Made by a program: the position numbers and the translations under genes. Source: an uncultured Elusimicrobium sp. (GTDB lineage: Bacteria > Elusimicrobiota > Elusimicrobia > Elusimicrobiales > Elusimicrobiaceae). Taken from it: DNA of 47,759 nt. Positions 41,555 through 47,759 of this stretch are shown here, in pieces; within the stretch, counting starts at the first letter, position 1, and each line of letters opens with the position of its first letter. The DNA lies in NCBI GenBank assembly GCA_902766765.1, contig CACXER010000026.1, positions 1 through 47,759 of the forward strand. The letters run 5' to 3'. The notes below the pieces were generated by a model that ran no database searches, was not told the DNA's origin, and saw only the letters and a program-made list of their open reading frames with translations.

Positions 41555-42088
41555 TTACAACGGGAGTTTGTAGGCTTCGCTCGTTGTTCCGCCTACTGTA
41601 TATGCATATACGCCACCCATAGATTTACATGCTTGTTGATATATAGAGGAATTAGCAAAACAATAATACCCCCGAAGCGGTGGGTTATGTATGGGGGCGG
41701 CGCTATCAAAAAAGTAACTTATGCCTTCTAAAGAACGGTTCGGCAGATAAATTTCAATTCTATCCTCTGCGCTGCCGACTCCGTTGATCCCAATTTGTAC
41801 TCTATATTGATTGGGTAATTTGACTTTATTCAAATCGGTGGTATTACTTACTTCCTCGTAACTTCCCATATCTACATCAAGGACATCTAAATCGGTGGTA
41901 TATCCCCCGTTAGCTAAATAATACGCTTCTTCGGCGTCTTTGATTGCTTTGGCAATGACAAATGCTTGAGAAAGGCGGCTTTTGGCTACCGTCACTTGAT
42001 ACTGCGGAAGTGCCACTGCGGCAAGTATGCCGATGATAAGGACGACAACCAGTAATTCAATGAGCGTAAATGCTTGTGTGTTTTTCAT
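41555..42088 (-). CDS. Type IV pilin-like protein, tandem copy 1
   Basis: The 177-residue prepilin has leader MKNTQA and then [37 protein letters not shown]. Ala, not Gly, stands before the cut. Residues 1-60 differ from the next pilin at one or two positions only. The middle is unrelated ([31 protein letters not shown]), and the end is again similar ([23 protein letters not shown]). Late cysteines: YYCFANSS and ACKSMGG. The promoter spacer has an interrupted tract (A7). The ribosome site is a weak GAGAGAG. Confidence 0.87.
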   Translation of the reverse strand: MKNTQAFTLIELLVVVLIIGILAAVALPQYQVTVAKSRLSQAFVIAKAIKDAEEAYYLANGGYTTDLDVLDVDMGSYEEVSNTTDLNKVKLPNQYRVQIGINGVGSAEDRIEIYLPNRSLEGISYFFDSAAPIHNPPLRGYYCFANSSIYQQACKSMGGVYAYTVGGTTSEAYKLPL

Positions 42089-42120
42089 AAAAACTCTCTC
42101 TGCAAAAAACTACCGATATT

Positions 42121-42151
42121 ATATTATTGTTCTTTTTTTGGGGTTTGGCAA
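42121..42151 (-). promoter_or_regulatory. Promoter of tandem pilin copy 1
   Basis: Minus strand TTGCCA (42151-42146), 19 bases, TAATAT (42126-42121). The spacer has seven A, then GAAC; the tract seen in copy 2 is shortened and interrupted. An AATAAT at 17 bases is an alternative -10. Confidence 0.5.
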
Positions 42152-42177
42152 GTATTTTAAAATAAAATTTTCCGGAT

Positions 42178-42209
42178 GTAAAAAATCCCTGCCGATTCCG
42201 GCAGGGATT
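42178..42209 (-). terminator. Terminator of tandem pilin copy 2
   Basis: Minus strand AATCCCTGCCG, GAAT loop, CGGCAGGGATT, then T6. It is 30 bases after the stop. Confidence 0.85.
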
Positions 42210-42238
42210 AAAAGGGGAGCAAGCGTTTGACGCAAGGT

Positions 42239-42787
42239 TTAAAGGGGGAGTTTGTACACTTTAATTTCTGTTCCACCTACCGTATCAGTCAATACCCCGC
42301 CCATCGCTTTACAAGCTTTTTGATAAACATCTTGCTTGGCGTAACACCAAATAGTACTCTCACGGTGAGAATTAGTTGCAAGTTTGGGATAGTCCATAAA
42401 AAACACAAGCCCTTGTTTATCCGAACTGCTATAAGGAGGAACCCACGCTCCGATATTATCTTCGGTACCTCCATGGCCGTTAATGGATATCGCTACCACG
42501 TGATTGTTGTTCATAACATTGACGGAATATAATTTTGCTGAATTGCTAGACGTGGTATATGGCCCTACATCCACACTAAGCATGTCTAAATCTTCCGTAT
42601 ATTCTCCGTTGGCTAAATAATACGCTTCTTCGGCGTCTTTGATTGCTTTGGCAATGACAAATGCTTGAGAAAGGCGGCTCTTGGCTACGGCCACCTGATA
42701 TTGCGGAAGTGCCACTGCGGCAAGTATGCCGATGATAAGTACGACAACTAATAATTCAATAAGCGTAAAAGCTTGTGTGTTTTTCAT
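42239..42787 (-). CDS. Type IV pilin-like protein, tandem copy 2
   Basis: A 182-residue prepilin with the same leader as copy 1 (MKNTQA) and [37 protein letters not shown]. The variable middle reads DVGPYTTSSNSAKLYSVNVMNNNHVVAISINGHGG. Late cysteines are in WCYAKQDV and ACKAMGG; the end is GTEIKVYKLPL. The start has GGGAG. The promoter is TTGACA, 18 bases with an A11 run, TAATAT. A terminator separates it from copy 1. Confidence 0.88.
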   Translation of the reverse strand: MKNTQAFTLIELLVVVLIIGILAAVALPQYQVAVAKSRLSQAFVIAKAIKDAEEAYYLANGEYTEDLDMLSVDVGPYTTSSNSAKLYSVNVMNNNHVVAISINGHGGTEDNIGAWVPPYSSSDKQGLVFFMDYPKLATNSHRESTIWCYAKQDVYQKACKAMGGVLTDTVGGTEIKVYKLPL

Positions 42788-42818
42788 AAAAATTCTCCCT
42801 GCAAAAACTACCGATACT

Positions 42819-42848
42819 ATATTATTGTTTTTTTTTTTGGGTTGTCAA
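42819..42848 (-). promoter_or_regulatory. Pilin promoter with an A11 tract as spacer
   Basis: Minus strand TTGACA (42848-42843), 18 bases, TAATAT (42824-42819). Eleven A in a row (plus positions 42828-42838 read T). Compare the T12 and T13 spacers at 8113 and 19130. Confidence 0.65.
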
Positions 42849-42865
42849 GTCCTTTAAGGCGAATA

Positions 42866-42896
42866 TAAAAATCCCCCTACTTCAGGTAGGGGGAAA
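42866..42896 (-). terminator. Terminator of the small secreted protein gene
   Basis: Minus strand CCCCCTAC, five-base loop, GTAGGGGG, then ATTTTTAT. Confidence 0.82.
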
Positions 42897-42911
42897 AAAC
42901 AAAAGGTTGAT

Positions 42912-43454
42912 TTACTTATTGGACGGGGTCCAATTAAACTGATTGTAAAACAGAGCCCATTTGGGCGCGTAATCTGAACCGGTACGTGCTTTTTCTTCGG
43001 CAATCGTTTTTTGGGCGATAGTTTTAAGGTTAGATAAGTAAGAAAAATCCTCTTGATTATCGCGCACGGTCGGGTATTCATAGGCGTGATTTAATACTCT
43101 GATGCATTCTTTTCGGGCCGGATTTTGGACTTGTTTAAGAAGCGTGTATAAGTTTTCCAATATCGGTTTCATATCACCTAGATAATATGAAGAATGATGT
43201 GCCGATACCAAACTTTTGCGTGCGGCTAAAAGTAATTTGTTGTGTTCTTGTTCTATCGCGCTGATTTGTTTTTTATATGTCGGATATAATTCGCGCAGGT
43301 TATCAAATTGTGCGGTATAATTAACAGGTTTCCGTTTTTGTTGTTCGGCTATTGTCCGCATTACTTGATTTTCCAACGTGGTAGAAATCGGCGCGGCTAC
43401 CGCAGGTAAAATTACTCCCAATAAAGTACATACGACTACGAACTTGCGTTTCAT
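42912..43454 (-). CDS. Small exported protein of unknown function
   Basis: 180 residues with a signal peptide (MKRKFVVVCTLLGVILPAVAA, cleavage near 20-21). The mature part is mostly helical and charged (QYDNLRELYP-like start, then KKQISAIEQEHNKLLLAARKSLVSAHH). It has one Cys (KECIRVLNHAYEYP). No family is recognised. GGAG precedes the start. A short GGGAA-AC-TTCCC inverted repeat lies in the leader. It follows the secreted HExxH protein by 86 bases on the same strand and might be co-transcribed, though a TAATTA-type -10 upstream would allow its own start. Confidence 0.7.
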   Translation of the reverse strand: MKRKFVVVCTLLGVILPAVAAPISTTLENQVMRTIAEQQKRKPVNYTAQFDNLRELYPTYKKQISAIEQEHNKLLLAARKSLVSAHHSSYYLGDMKPILENLYTLLKQVQNPARKECIRVLNHAYEYPTVRDNQEDFSYLSNLKTIAQKTIAEEKARTGSDYAPKWALFYNQFNWTPSNK

Positions 43455-43540
43455 AACTTGCTCCTTGATAATAATAGCAGGGAAGTTTCCCTTATTTAAT
43501 TATAAATAAAAATCACATCTTTGCACTAGGGCACGCGGCA

Positions 43541-44938
43541 TTATAAATATCCTTCGGGAAGTGGTAATTCCGGTGGGGCCCCGTTGAGCGCCTTGATAAT
43601 GGCGTTATCCCACTCCTGCTCGTAGGGAACAACCAGCGTTTGGACCATCGCGGCCGTGTAGTGGTCTTCCACGATAACAGGCCATCTTTCCAATAAAGTT
43701 TGTTTGATATTTTTCGGCAGAGCTTCTGTCAAACGTTGGTAAAATGTTTCCAGTTGGGGGGTCTCTGAAAACGGTCCTGTGTAAAGTTTCATAAATTCTT
43801 TTTTATTAACCCGCTTGAATTGTCCGACGAAAATAAATTTTTCTTTTGTCTTTTGCAGCACGACGGTTTCTTTTTGTTCTGTGTTGCCCGGCCAATATAA
43901 ATCCCCCAGGTCAACAATGGTAGCCGGATTGGCTATCCAAGCAAAAATATCGTCTCGGGAAAACCCAAACCGTGCGGCTACGTCTTCTATGTTGGACGAC
44001 GTAACTTCTATACGGTGTTCTACTTGTCCCGATTGAAGTTGTTGATACACCAGAAAACAGTTTTGTTCTGCCGCCCACAAACTTAGTACGGTTTCCCATA
44101 ACGATAAATCCGGATGAATGCTTCCGTGTAACGAAAGCGCGGTGGCCGGGGTTAGTTGCGGGTTTAACAGAAGTCCGATAATAAATGAGTTGTATTCCCG
44201 GTAAATGGGTTGTTGCGGCAGGAAGCGGTGCATGCGGCGGATATCTCGTGTGCCGTCGGCGAACAAGCGGATATCCTCTTGTTTAACGGGCAAGGCAAAA
44301 TTATATTCCGTATAAAAAGCGGCCAATTCGTTTAACGGAGAGGCCGATAAATCGGTCAGTAGCGGCAAATAATGCGTACCTTCGTGCATGCCCATATTGA
44401 TAAACTCGGGTAGTGCCATTGGCTCTTGGGTGTTGATGACAATGCCGCCAAATTGGACGCTGGAAAGTTCTGTTTTCGTACCAATAAGAGTCAACTGGGA
44501 AAAATTAAATTCGGTTTTGTATATTTCCGAAAGATAGCGTACCCCTAAATACGTCCAAAATCCGCGCCATAAATCGGGGGAGGCCGTAGAGGCAGTTTGT
44601 AAAAATTCCGCTACGGTGGAAGTGTAGGCCTTGGGTACAAAACCGGAACCCATATCATAAAACCGGAACGTGCTTTTTTCTAGCGATTTTTCATTGGTTT
44701 TCAGCCAGGTTAAAAAACGGTGGACGCGGTACCACCCGGTGGTTTGTTGAACATCTTCAAAATTTTCTTGTCCGTAATACGCTTGCAACTCAGACGTAAC
44801 AAAATGGCTCAGCGTAACGGGGATTTGTTGGGCGGCCGCTTGACGTTGGACGCGCGTGTGGATAAGTTCTGCAGATGGCGTGCTGTAAGCGCTTATTCCG
44901 ATACAAAGTACACCTAATAGGGCAATCAGTTTTTTCAT
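43541..44938 (-). CDS. Exported HExxH protein, putative zinc metallopeptidase
   Basis: 465 residues from ATG 44938, which has AGGAG; a TTG one codon upstream is in frame but less likely. The signal peptide is MKKLIALLGVLCIGISAYS. HEGTH at 185-189 lies in a predicted helix (FINMGMHEGTHYLPLLTDL). NELAAFYTEYNF follows, whose E204 could be the third zinc ligand. The spacing is gluzincin-like, but no named family is recognised. The C-terminal 150 residues hold no known motif. Promoter TTGTGG, 17 bases, TAGAAT (44956-44984). It is divergent from the second ankyrin gene, and the shared ankyrin element lies just upstream of its -35. Confidence 0.62.
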   Translation of the reverse strand: MKKLIALLGVLCIGISAYSTPSAELIHTRVQRQAAAQQIPVTLSHFVTSELQAYYGQENFEDVQQTTGWYRVHRFLTWLKTNEKSLEKSTFRFYDMGSGFVPKAYTSTVAEFLQTASTASPDLWRGFWTYLGVRYLSEIYKTEFNFSQLTLIGTKTELSSVQFGGIVINTQEPMALPEFINMGMHEGTHYLPLLTDLSASPLNELAAFYTEYNFALPVKQEDIRLFADGTRDIRRMHRFLPQQPIYREYNSFIIGLLLNPQLTPATALSLHGSIHPDLSLWETVLSLWAAEQNCFLVYQQLQSGQVEHRIEVTSSNIEDVAARFGFSRDDIFAWIANPATIVDLGDLYWPGNTEQKETVVLQKTKEKFIFVGQFKRVNKKEFMKLYTGPFSETPQLETFYQRLTEALPKNIKQTLLERWPVIVEDHYTAAMVQTLVVPYEQEWDNAIIKALNGAPPELPLPEGYL

Positions 44939-44955
44939 CAATTTCTCCTATATAT

Positions 44956-44984
44956 ATTCTAGGGAAAGTGTACGGTTGCCACAA
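44956..44984 (-). promoter_or_regulatory. Promoter of the exported HExxH protein gene
   Basis: Minus strand TTGTGG (44984-44979), 17 bases, TAGAAT (44961-44956). The leader would be about 12 bases with AGGAG. The GGCC element starts two bases upstream of the -35. Confidence 0.55.
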
Positions 44985-44985
44985 G

Positions 44986-45018
44986 GGCCAAAAGACCTAA
45001 AAGACCAGTAGGCCTAAA
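44986..45018 (+). promoter_or_regulatory. Upstream element shared by the two ankyrin genes
   Basis: GGCCAAAAGACCTAA (44986-45000) followed by TAGGCCTAAA (45009-45018). The first part matches 14 of 15 bases of the site at 7375-7389, and the second part resembles TAGGTCCAAA there. From the motif to TTGAAW it is 25 bases here and 23 there. Confidence 0.5.
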
Positions 45019-45025
45019 TGAGATC

Positions 45026-45060
45026 TTGAATTTTAATAAAAAAGTAGAAATACTTATAAA
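45026..45060 (+). promoter_or_regulatory. Candidate promoter of the large ankyrin gene
   Basis: TTGAAT (45026-45031), 19 bases, TACTTA (45051-45056), which runs into TATAAA (45055-45060). A GAGGAGG ribosome site follows. Confidence 0.4.
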
Positions 45061-45087
45061 TAAGAAGGTCATTGAGGAGGTTATCTT

Positions 45088-46086
45088 ATGAAACGCTTAC
45101 TGTTTATTGTGACGGTATTTATGTTTTTAGGAATGGTTGGTACGGGTTCCTACGCTCAAAGAACGAGCAAATCTAATGTAGGAGCCGCGGTGTCGTCTGC
45201 TATGAAAAAAAGGGATGACTTAAACCGACATTTATTGGATGCTTGCAGAACGGGAAATTTGGTTACTGTAAAACATTTGGTGAATGAGGCCAATGTAAAC
45301 TTTAAAAATGAGATAGGCGAGACACCTCTTTCGATGGCTATCAAACATGGACATTTTGAGGTGGTTAAGGTCTTGGTTGATAAAGGGGCTGACCTGAATG
45401 GTGTAGAATCTCTTATCGAAACCTCGCTTACTTTAGCCATTAAAAATCGACGTTACGAGATGATACCTTTCTTCATTGAAAAAGGGGTTGATATAAATAA
45501 ACCGGATTTCGTTGGAGAAACGCCGCTTATATTACTCGTTGACCAGAACCGCTTGCAGGAAGTATCGGTGTTGCTTCAAGCGGGGGCTAAAGTCAATATG
45601 AAAAGCGAAGTGGGAGAAACTCCCCTTGTACTGGCTGCCGAAAAAGGTTCTGTAGAGATGGTTAAACTACTCCTTGCGTATGGGGCAGATGTAAACGATG
45701 CATCCTACTTTAAGCGAGCGGTAGATTCTCCGTTAGATGCGGCTGCCAGAGGCAAACATCCTGAGATTGTCCGGATTTTATTAGACAATGGGGCGAGTTT
45801 GCGAGGACAAGGAGAAAAAGCGTTCTTTACTGCTGCGGAATATGGGGACCTCCAAACGTTGGGTATTTTCTTGGAAAGAGGTATAGATGTAAATACCCTG
45901 AACACTTTTGGCAATACCGTCCTCATTGAAGCGGCTAGAAGAAACAAGGTGGATGTGGTTAGATTCTTGGTCCGAGTGGAGGGAATTGATCTGAACGTAA
46001 GAGATCGTTTCAACAAAACGGCCTTGGATCACGCTTATAAAAATTCTGAAGTTGCCCATATTTTAGAAGAAGCAATGGCAAAGTAA
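45088..46086 (+). CDS. Exported ankyrin-repeat protein (large)
   Basis: The 332-residue protein has a signal peptide (MKRLLFIVTVFMFLGMVGTGSYAQ). Eight or so ankyrin repeats run from about residue 45 to the end: LLDACRTGNLVTVKHLVNEANVNFKNEIGETPLSMAIKHGHFEVVKVLVDKGADLN and so on, with canonical T-P-L and G-A-D-x-N turns. No other domain is present. Likely a periplasmic or surface protein-binding scaffold. It has GAGGAGG before the ATG and a terminator at 46112. The signal peptide start (MKRL) and the upstream element match the smaller ankyrin gene at 6743. Confidence 0.9.
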   Translation: MKRLLFIVTVFMFLGMVGTGSYAQRTSKSNVGAAVSSAMKKRDDLNRHLLDACRTGNLVTVKHLVNEANVNFKNEIGETPLSMAIKHGHFEVVKVLVDKGADLNGVESLIETSLTLAIKNRRYEMIPFFIEKGVDINKPDFVGETPLILLVDQNRLQEVSVLLQAGAKVNMKSEVGETPLVLAAEKGSVEMVKLLLAYGADVNDASYFKRAVDSPLDAAARGKHPEIVRILLDNGASLRGQGEKAFFTAAEYGDLQTLGIFLERGIDVNTLNTFGNTVLIEAARRNKVDVVRFLVRVEGIDLNVRDRFNKTALDHAYKNSEVAHILEEAMAK

Positions 46087-46111
46087 TGACTAAAAAAAAT
46101 AGGTAAATAAC

Positions 46112-46140
46112 AATCCCCCGGTTGTGCCGGGGGATTATTA
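46112..46140. terminator. Bidirectional terminator between ankyrin gene and ppdK
   Basis: AATCCCCCGG, TTGTG loop, CCGGGGGATT, flanked by T-rich sequence on both strands. Confidence 0.82.
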
Positions 46141-46163
46141 TTTATCCGAAGATAATATTTTTG

Positions 46164-47759
46164 TTATTTGCGTTTTTTAGCAAGCACGTCTTTGGCTGCC
46201 GCTTGAGCCGCCGCCAGGCGCGCTATCGGTACGCGGAACGCCGAGCAGGACACGTAGGTGAACCCTTCGCGGTGGCAGAATTCCACACTGGCCGGGTCGC
46301 CGCCGTGTTCACCGCAAATACCGATCTTGAGATTCGGCTTTTGCGCGCGGCCTTCGCATACGGCGTGTTCAATGAGCATACCCACACCGCGTTGGTCCAG
46401 CGTTTGGAACGGATCGTTTTCCAAAACACCTTGTTTGAGGTATTCGGGCAAGAACGCTCCGATATCATCGCGCGAGAAACCAAACGTCATTTGCGTGAGG
46501 TCGTTGGTACCAAACGAGAAGAAATCCGCTTCGGCGGCAACTTCATAGGCCAAAACGGCCGCACGCGGAATTTCAATCATCGTACCGACGGAGTAGTTGA
46601 GTTTTTTAACTTTCGTTTTAGCAACTACTTCTTCGTAAGCGGCACGAATGAGTTTCTTTTGGGTGATGATTTCGTTGACATCGCAGGTAAGCGGGATCAT
46701 CACTTCCGGAATGGCTTTTACGCCTTCTTTCATTAGTTCAGCGGCCGCTTCAAAAATCGCGCGCGATTGCATCGTGGTGATTTCCGGATACGTTACACCT
46801 AAGCGGATACCACGGTGACCCATCATCGGGTTGACTTCGTGGAGTCCGGCGGCACGTTCTTTAAATACCGCCATGGAAATACCGAGCGCCTTGGCGAGTT
46901 CTTGTTGTTTTTCGGGCAAGGTCGGCACGAATTCGTGCAAGGGCGGATCCATCAAACGTACGGTAACGCTGTGTCCGGCCATCGCTTTAAGGGTGGCTTT
47001 GATTTCTTTTTTCATGTGCGGGAATAATTCGTTTACCGCGGCTTTGCGTTCTTCTTCGCTGCCAGAGAGAATCATTTTGCGCAAGATGAAAAGCGGCTTG
47101 TCGGAGTTTTTACCGTAGAACATGTGTTCAATGCGGAATAACCCGATACCTTCTGCACCGAATTTACGCGCTTTGATAGCGTCGTCTTCCGTATCGGCGT
47201 TGGCACGAACTTTCAGCGTGCGTACTTTATCGCACAGCGCCAGGAAGTTGGCCAAGTTTTTGTTGCCTTCGCCGGCGGCTAACATTTTGAGCGCCCCCGC
47301 GTAGACATAGCCCTTTGTACCGTTCAAGGTTAGTTCATCGCCTTCTTTATAGGTTTTGCCGCCCATGGAAACGGTTTTCTTGTTGAGGTCAATTTCTAAT
47401 TCGCCGCAACCGACGATGCAGCATTTACCCCAGCCGCGCGCTACCAAGGCCGCGTGAGAGGTCATACCGCCGCGTTGGGTTAAAATACCCGCCGCTGCGC
47501 GCATACCTTCAATATCTTCGGGGTTGGTTTCTTCGCGCACTAAAATAGCATTGATGCCTTTTTCTTGCAGTTCAATGGCATCCACGGAGTTAAATACGAT
47601 TTTACCGCACGCACCGCCCGGGCCGGCAGGCAAACCCTGTGCCACCGGTTTGGCACCGGCTTCGGCTTTCGGGTCGATGGCGGGCAGTAATAATTCGCCC
47701 AGTTGAGCAGGCGTCACACGTAACACGGCTTCTTCTTTGGTGATGAGGCGTTCTTTTAC
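46164..47759 (-). CDS. ppdK: Pyruvate phosphate dikinase, C-terminal part (cut by window edge)
   Basis: Interconverts pyruvate, ATP and Pi with PEP, AMP and PPi. In fermentative anaerobes it often works in the glycolytic direction. The frame is open from the right edge, so the N-terminal ATP-grasp domain is outside. The phosphohistidine domain shows LTQRGGMTSHAALVARG with the catalytic His. The C-terminal PEP/pyruvate barrel follows (ANADTEDDAIKARKFGAEGIGLFRIEHMF, EVNPMMGHRGIRLGV, VMIPLTCDVNEI). The end has GICGEHGGDPASVEFCHREGFTYVSCSAFRVPIARLAAAQ, including the conserved catalytic Cys. About 530 of the usual 880 or so residues are visible. Confidence 0.96.
   Translation of the reverse strand, partial: VKERLITKEEAVLRVTPAQLGELLLPAIDPKAEAGAKPVAQGLPAGPGGACGKIVFNSVDAIELQEKGINAILVREETNPEDIEGMRAAAGILTQRGGMTSHAALVARGWGKCCIVGCGELEIDLNKKTVSMGGKTYKEGDELTLNGTKGYVYAGALKMLAAGEGNKNLANFLALCDKVRTLKVRANADTEDDAIKARKFGAEGIGLFRIEHMFYGKNSDKPLFILRKMILSGSEEERKAAVNELFPHMKKEIKATLKAMAGHSVTVRLMDPPLHEFVPTLPEKQQELAKALGISMAVFKERAAGLHEVNPMMGHRGIRLGVTYPEITTMQSRAIFEAAAELMKEGVKAIPEVMIPLTCDVNEIITQKKLIRAAYEEVVAKTKVKKLNYSVGTMIEIPRAAVLAYEVAAEADFFSFGTNDLTQMTFGFSRDDIGAFLPEYLKQGVLENDPFQTLDQRGVGMLIEHAVCEGRAQKPNLKIGICGEHGGDPASVEFCHREGFTYVSCSAFRVPIARLAAAQAAAKDVLAKKRK

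Larger units (their letters stand above)
41555..42848. repeat. Tandem duplication of a pilin gene with its promoter
   Basis: Two direct units, about 41555-42151 and 42239-42848. The 5' halves, leaders and promoters are nearly the same in DNA, and the 3' ends are similar. The middles have diverged. A terminator lies between the units. Confidence 0.75.

Noticed and set aside
1..47759. CRISPR arrays, tRNA or rRNA genes, insertion sequences, prophage genes
   Set aside because: None seen: no regular direct repeats with spacers, no cloverleaf sequences recognised, no transposase or integrase motifs in the translated frames.

Overview
The window reads as a core stretch of a Gram-negative bacterial chromosome, most likely a member of the Elusimicrobiota. 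That placement is an inference. It rests on the many dispersed type IV pilin-like genes with an almost invariant [16 protein letters not shown] start, the outer-membrane beta-barrel proteins, and the compact housekeeping operons. No rRNA, tRNA, CRISPR array, insertion sequence or prophage was seen, and no gene-free stretch exceeds 300 bases.

Layout, left to right. (1) 1-8030, minus strand: frr, an exported ankyrin gene, then uppS, an AlkD-like repair gene, cdsA, dxr, rseP, ispG and proS (cut by the left edge). This is the classic isoprenoid/phospholipid block, interrupted by two unrelated genes. (2) 8166-8738, plus: a pilin. (3) 8775-16805, minus: rimP, nusA, infB, then rbfA, nrnA, truB, ribF. 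This is the usual translation/transcription-factor operon, but split between infB and rbfA by a pilin gene on the plus strand. (4) 16984-19677, plus: two outer-membrane beta-barrel proteins and a pilin. (5) 19662-21308, minus: an AlbA_2/Schlafen-type protein followed 3 bases later by a divergent pilin. (6) 21394-34947, plus: an MgtE-N/CBS protein without a channel, mnmE, mnmG, rsmG, a membrane-anchored gluzincin-like protein, rsmH, ftsL, ftsI, murF, mraY, ftsW, murG. This is a cell-wall cluster without murE, murD or murC. (7) 35015-41515, minus: a pilin, mltG, tyrS, priA, udg, rpoZ, gmk. (8) 41555-44938, minus: two tandem pilins, a small secreted protein, and a secreted HExxH protein. (9) 45088-46086, plus: a second exported ankyrin protein. 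(10) 46164-47759, minus: the C-terminal part of pyruvate phosphate dikinase, cut by the right edge.

The accessory genes (seven pilins, two exported ankyrin proteins, two beta-barrels, two gluzincin-like proteins) concern the cell surface or periplasm and are threaded between housekeeping operons, mostly with their own promoters and terminators. Three pilin promoters have an uninterrupted T or A tract of 11-13 bases exactly between the -35 and -10 boxes, an arrangement known from phase-variable fimbrial promoters. The two ankyrin genes share a 14-of-15 upstream motif at nearly the same distance from the start codon. Five operon-leading genes (uppS, cdsA, rbfA, gmk, mnmE) have a -10 box ending 6-7 bases before the ATG and no Shine-Dalgarno sequence, so leaderless mRNAs are predicted. 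PriA keeps its P-loop and zinc cysteines but has lost Walker B and motif VI.
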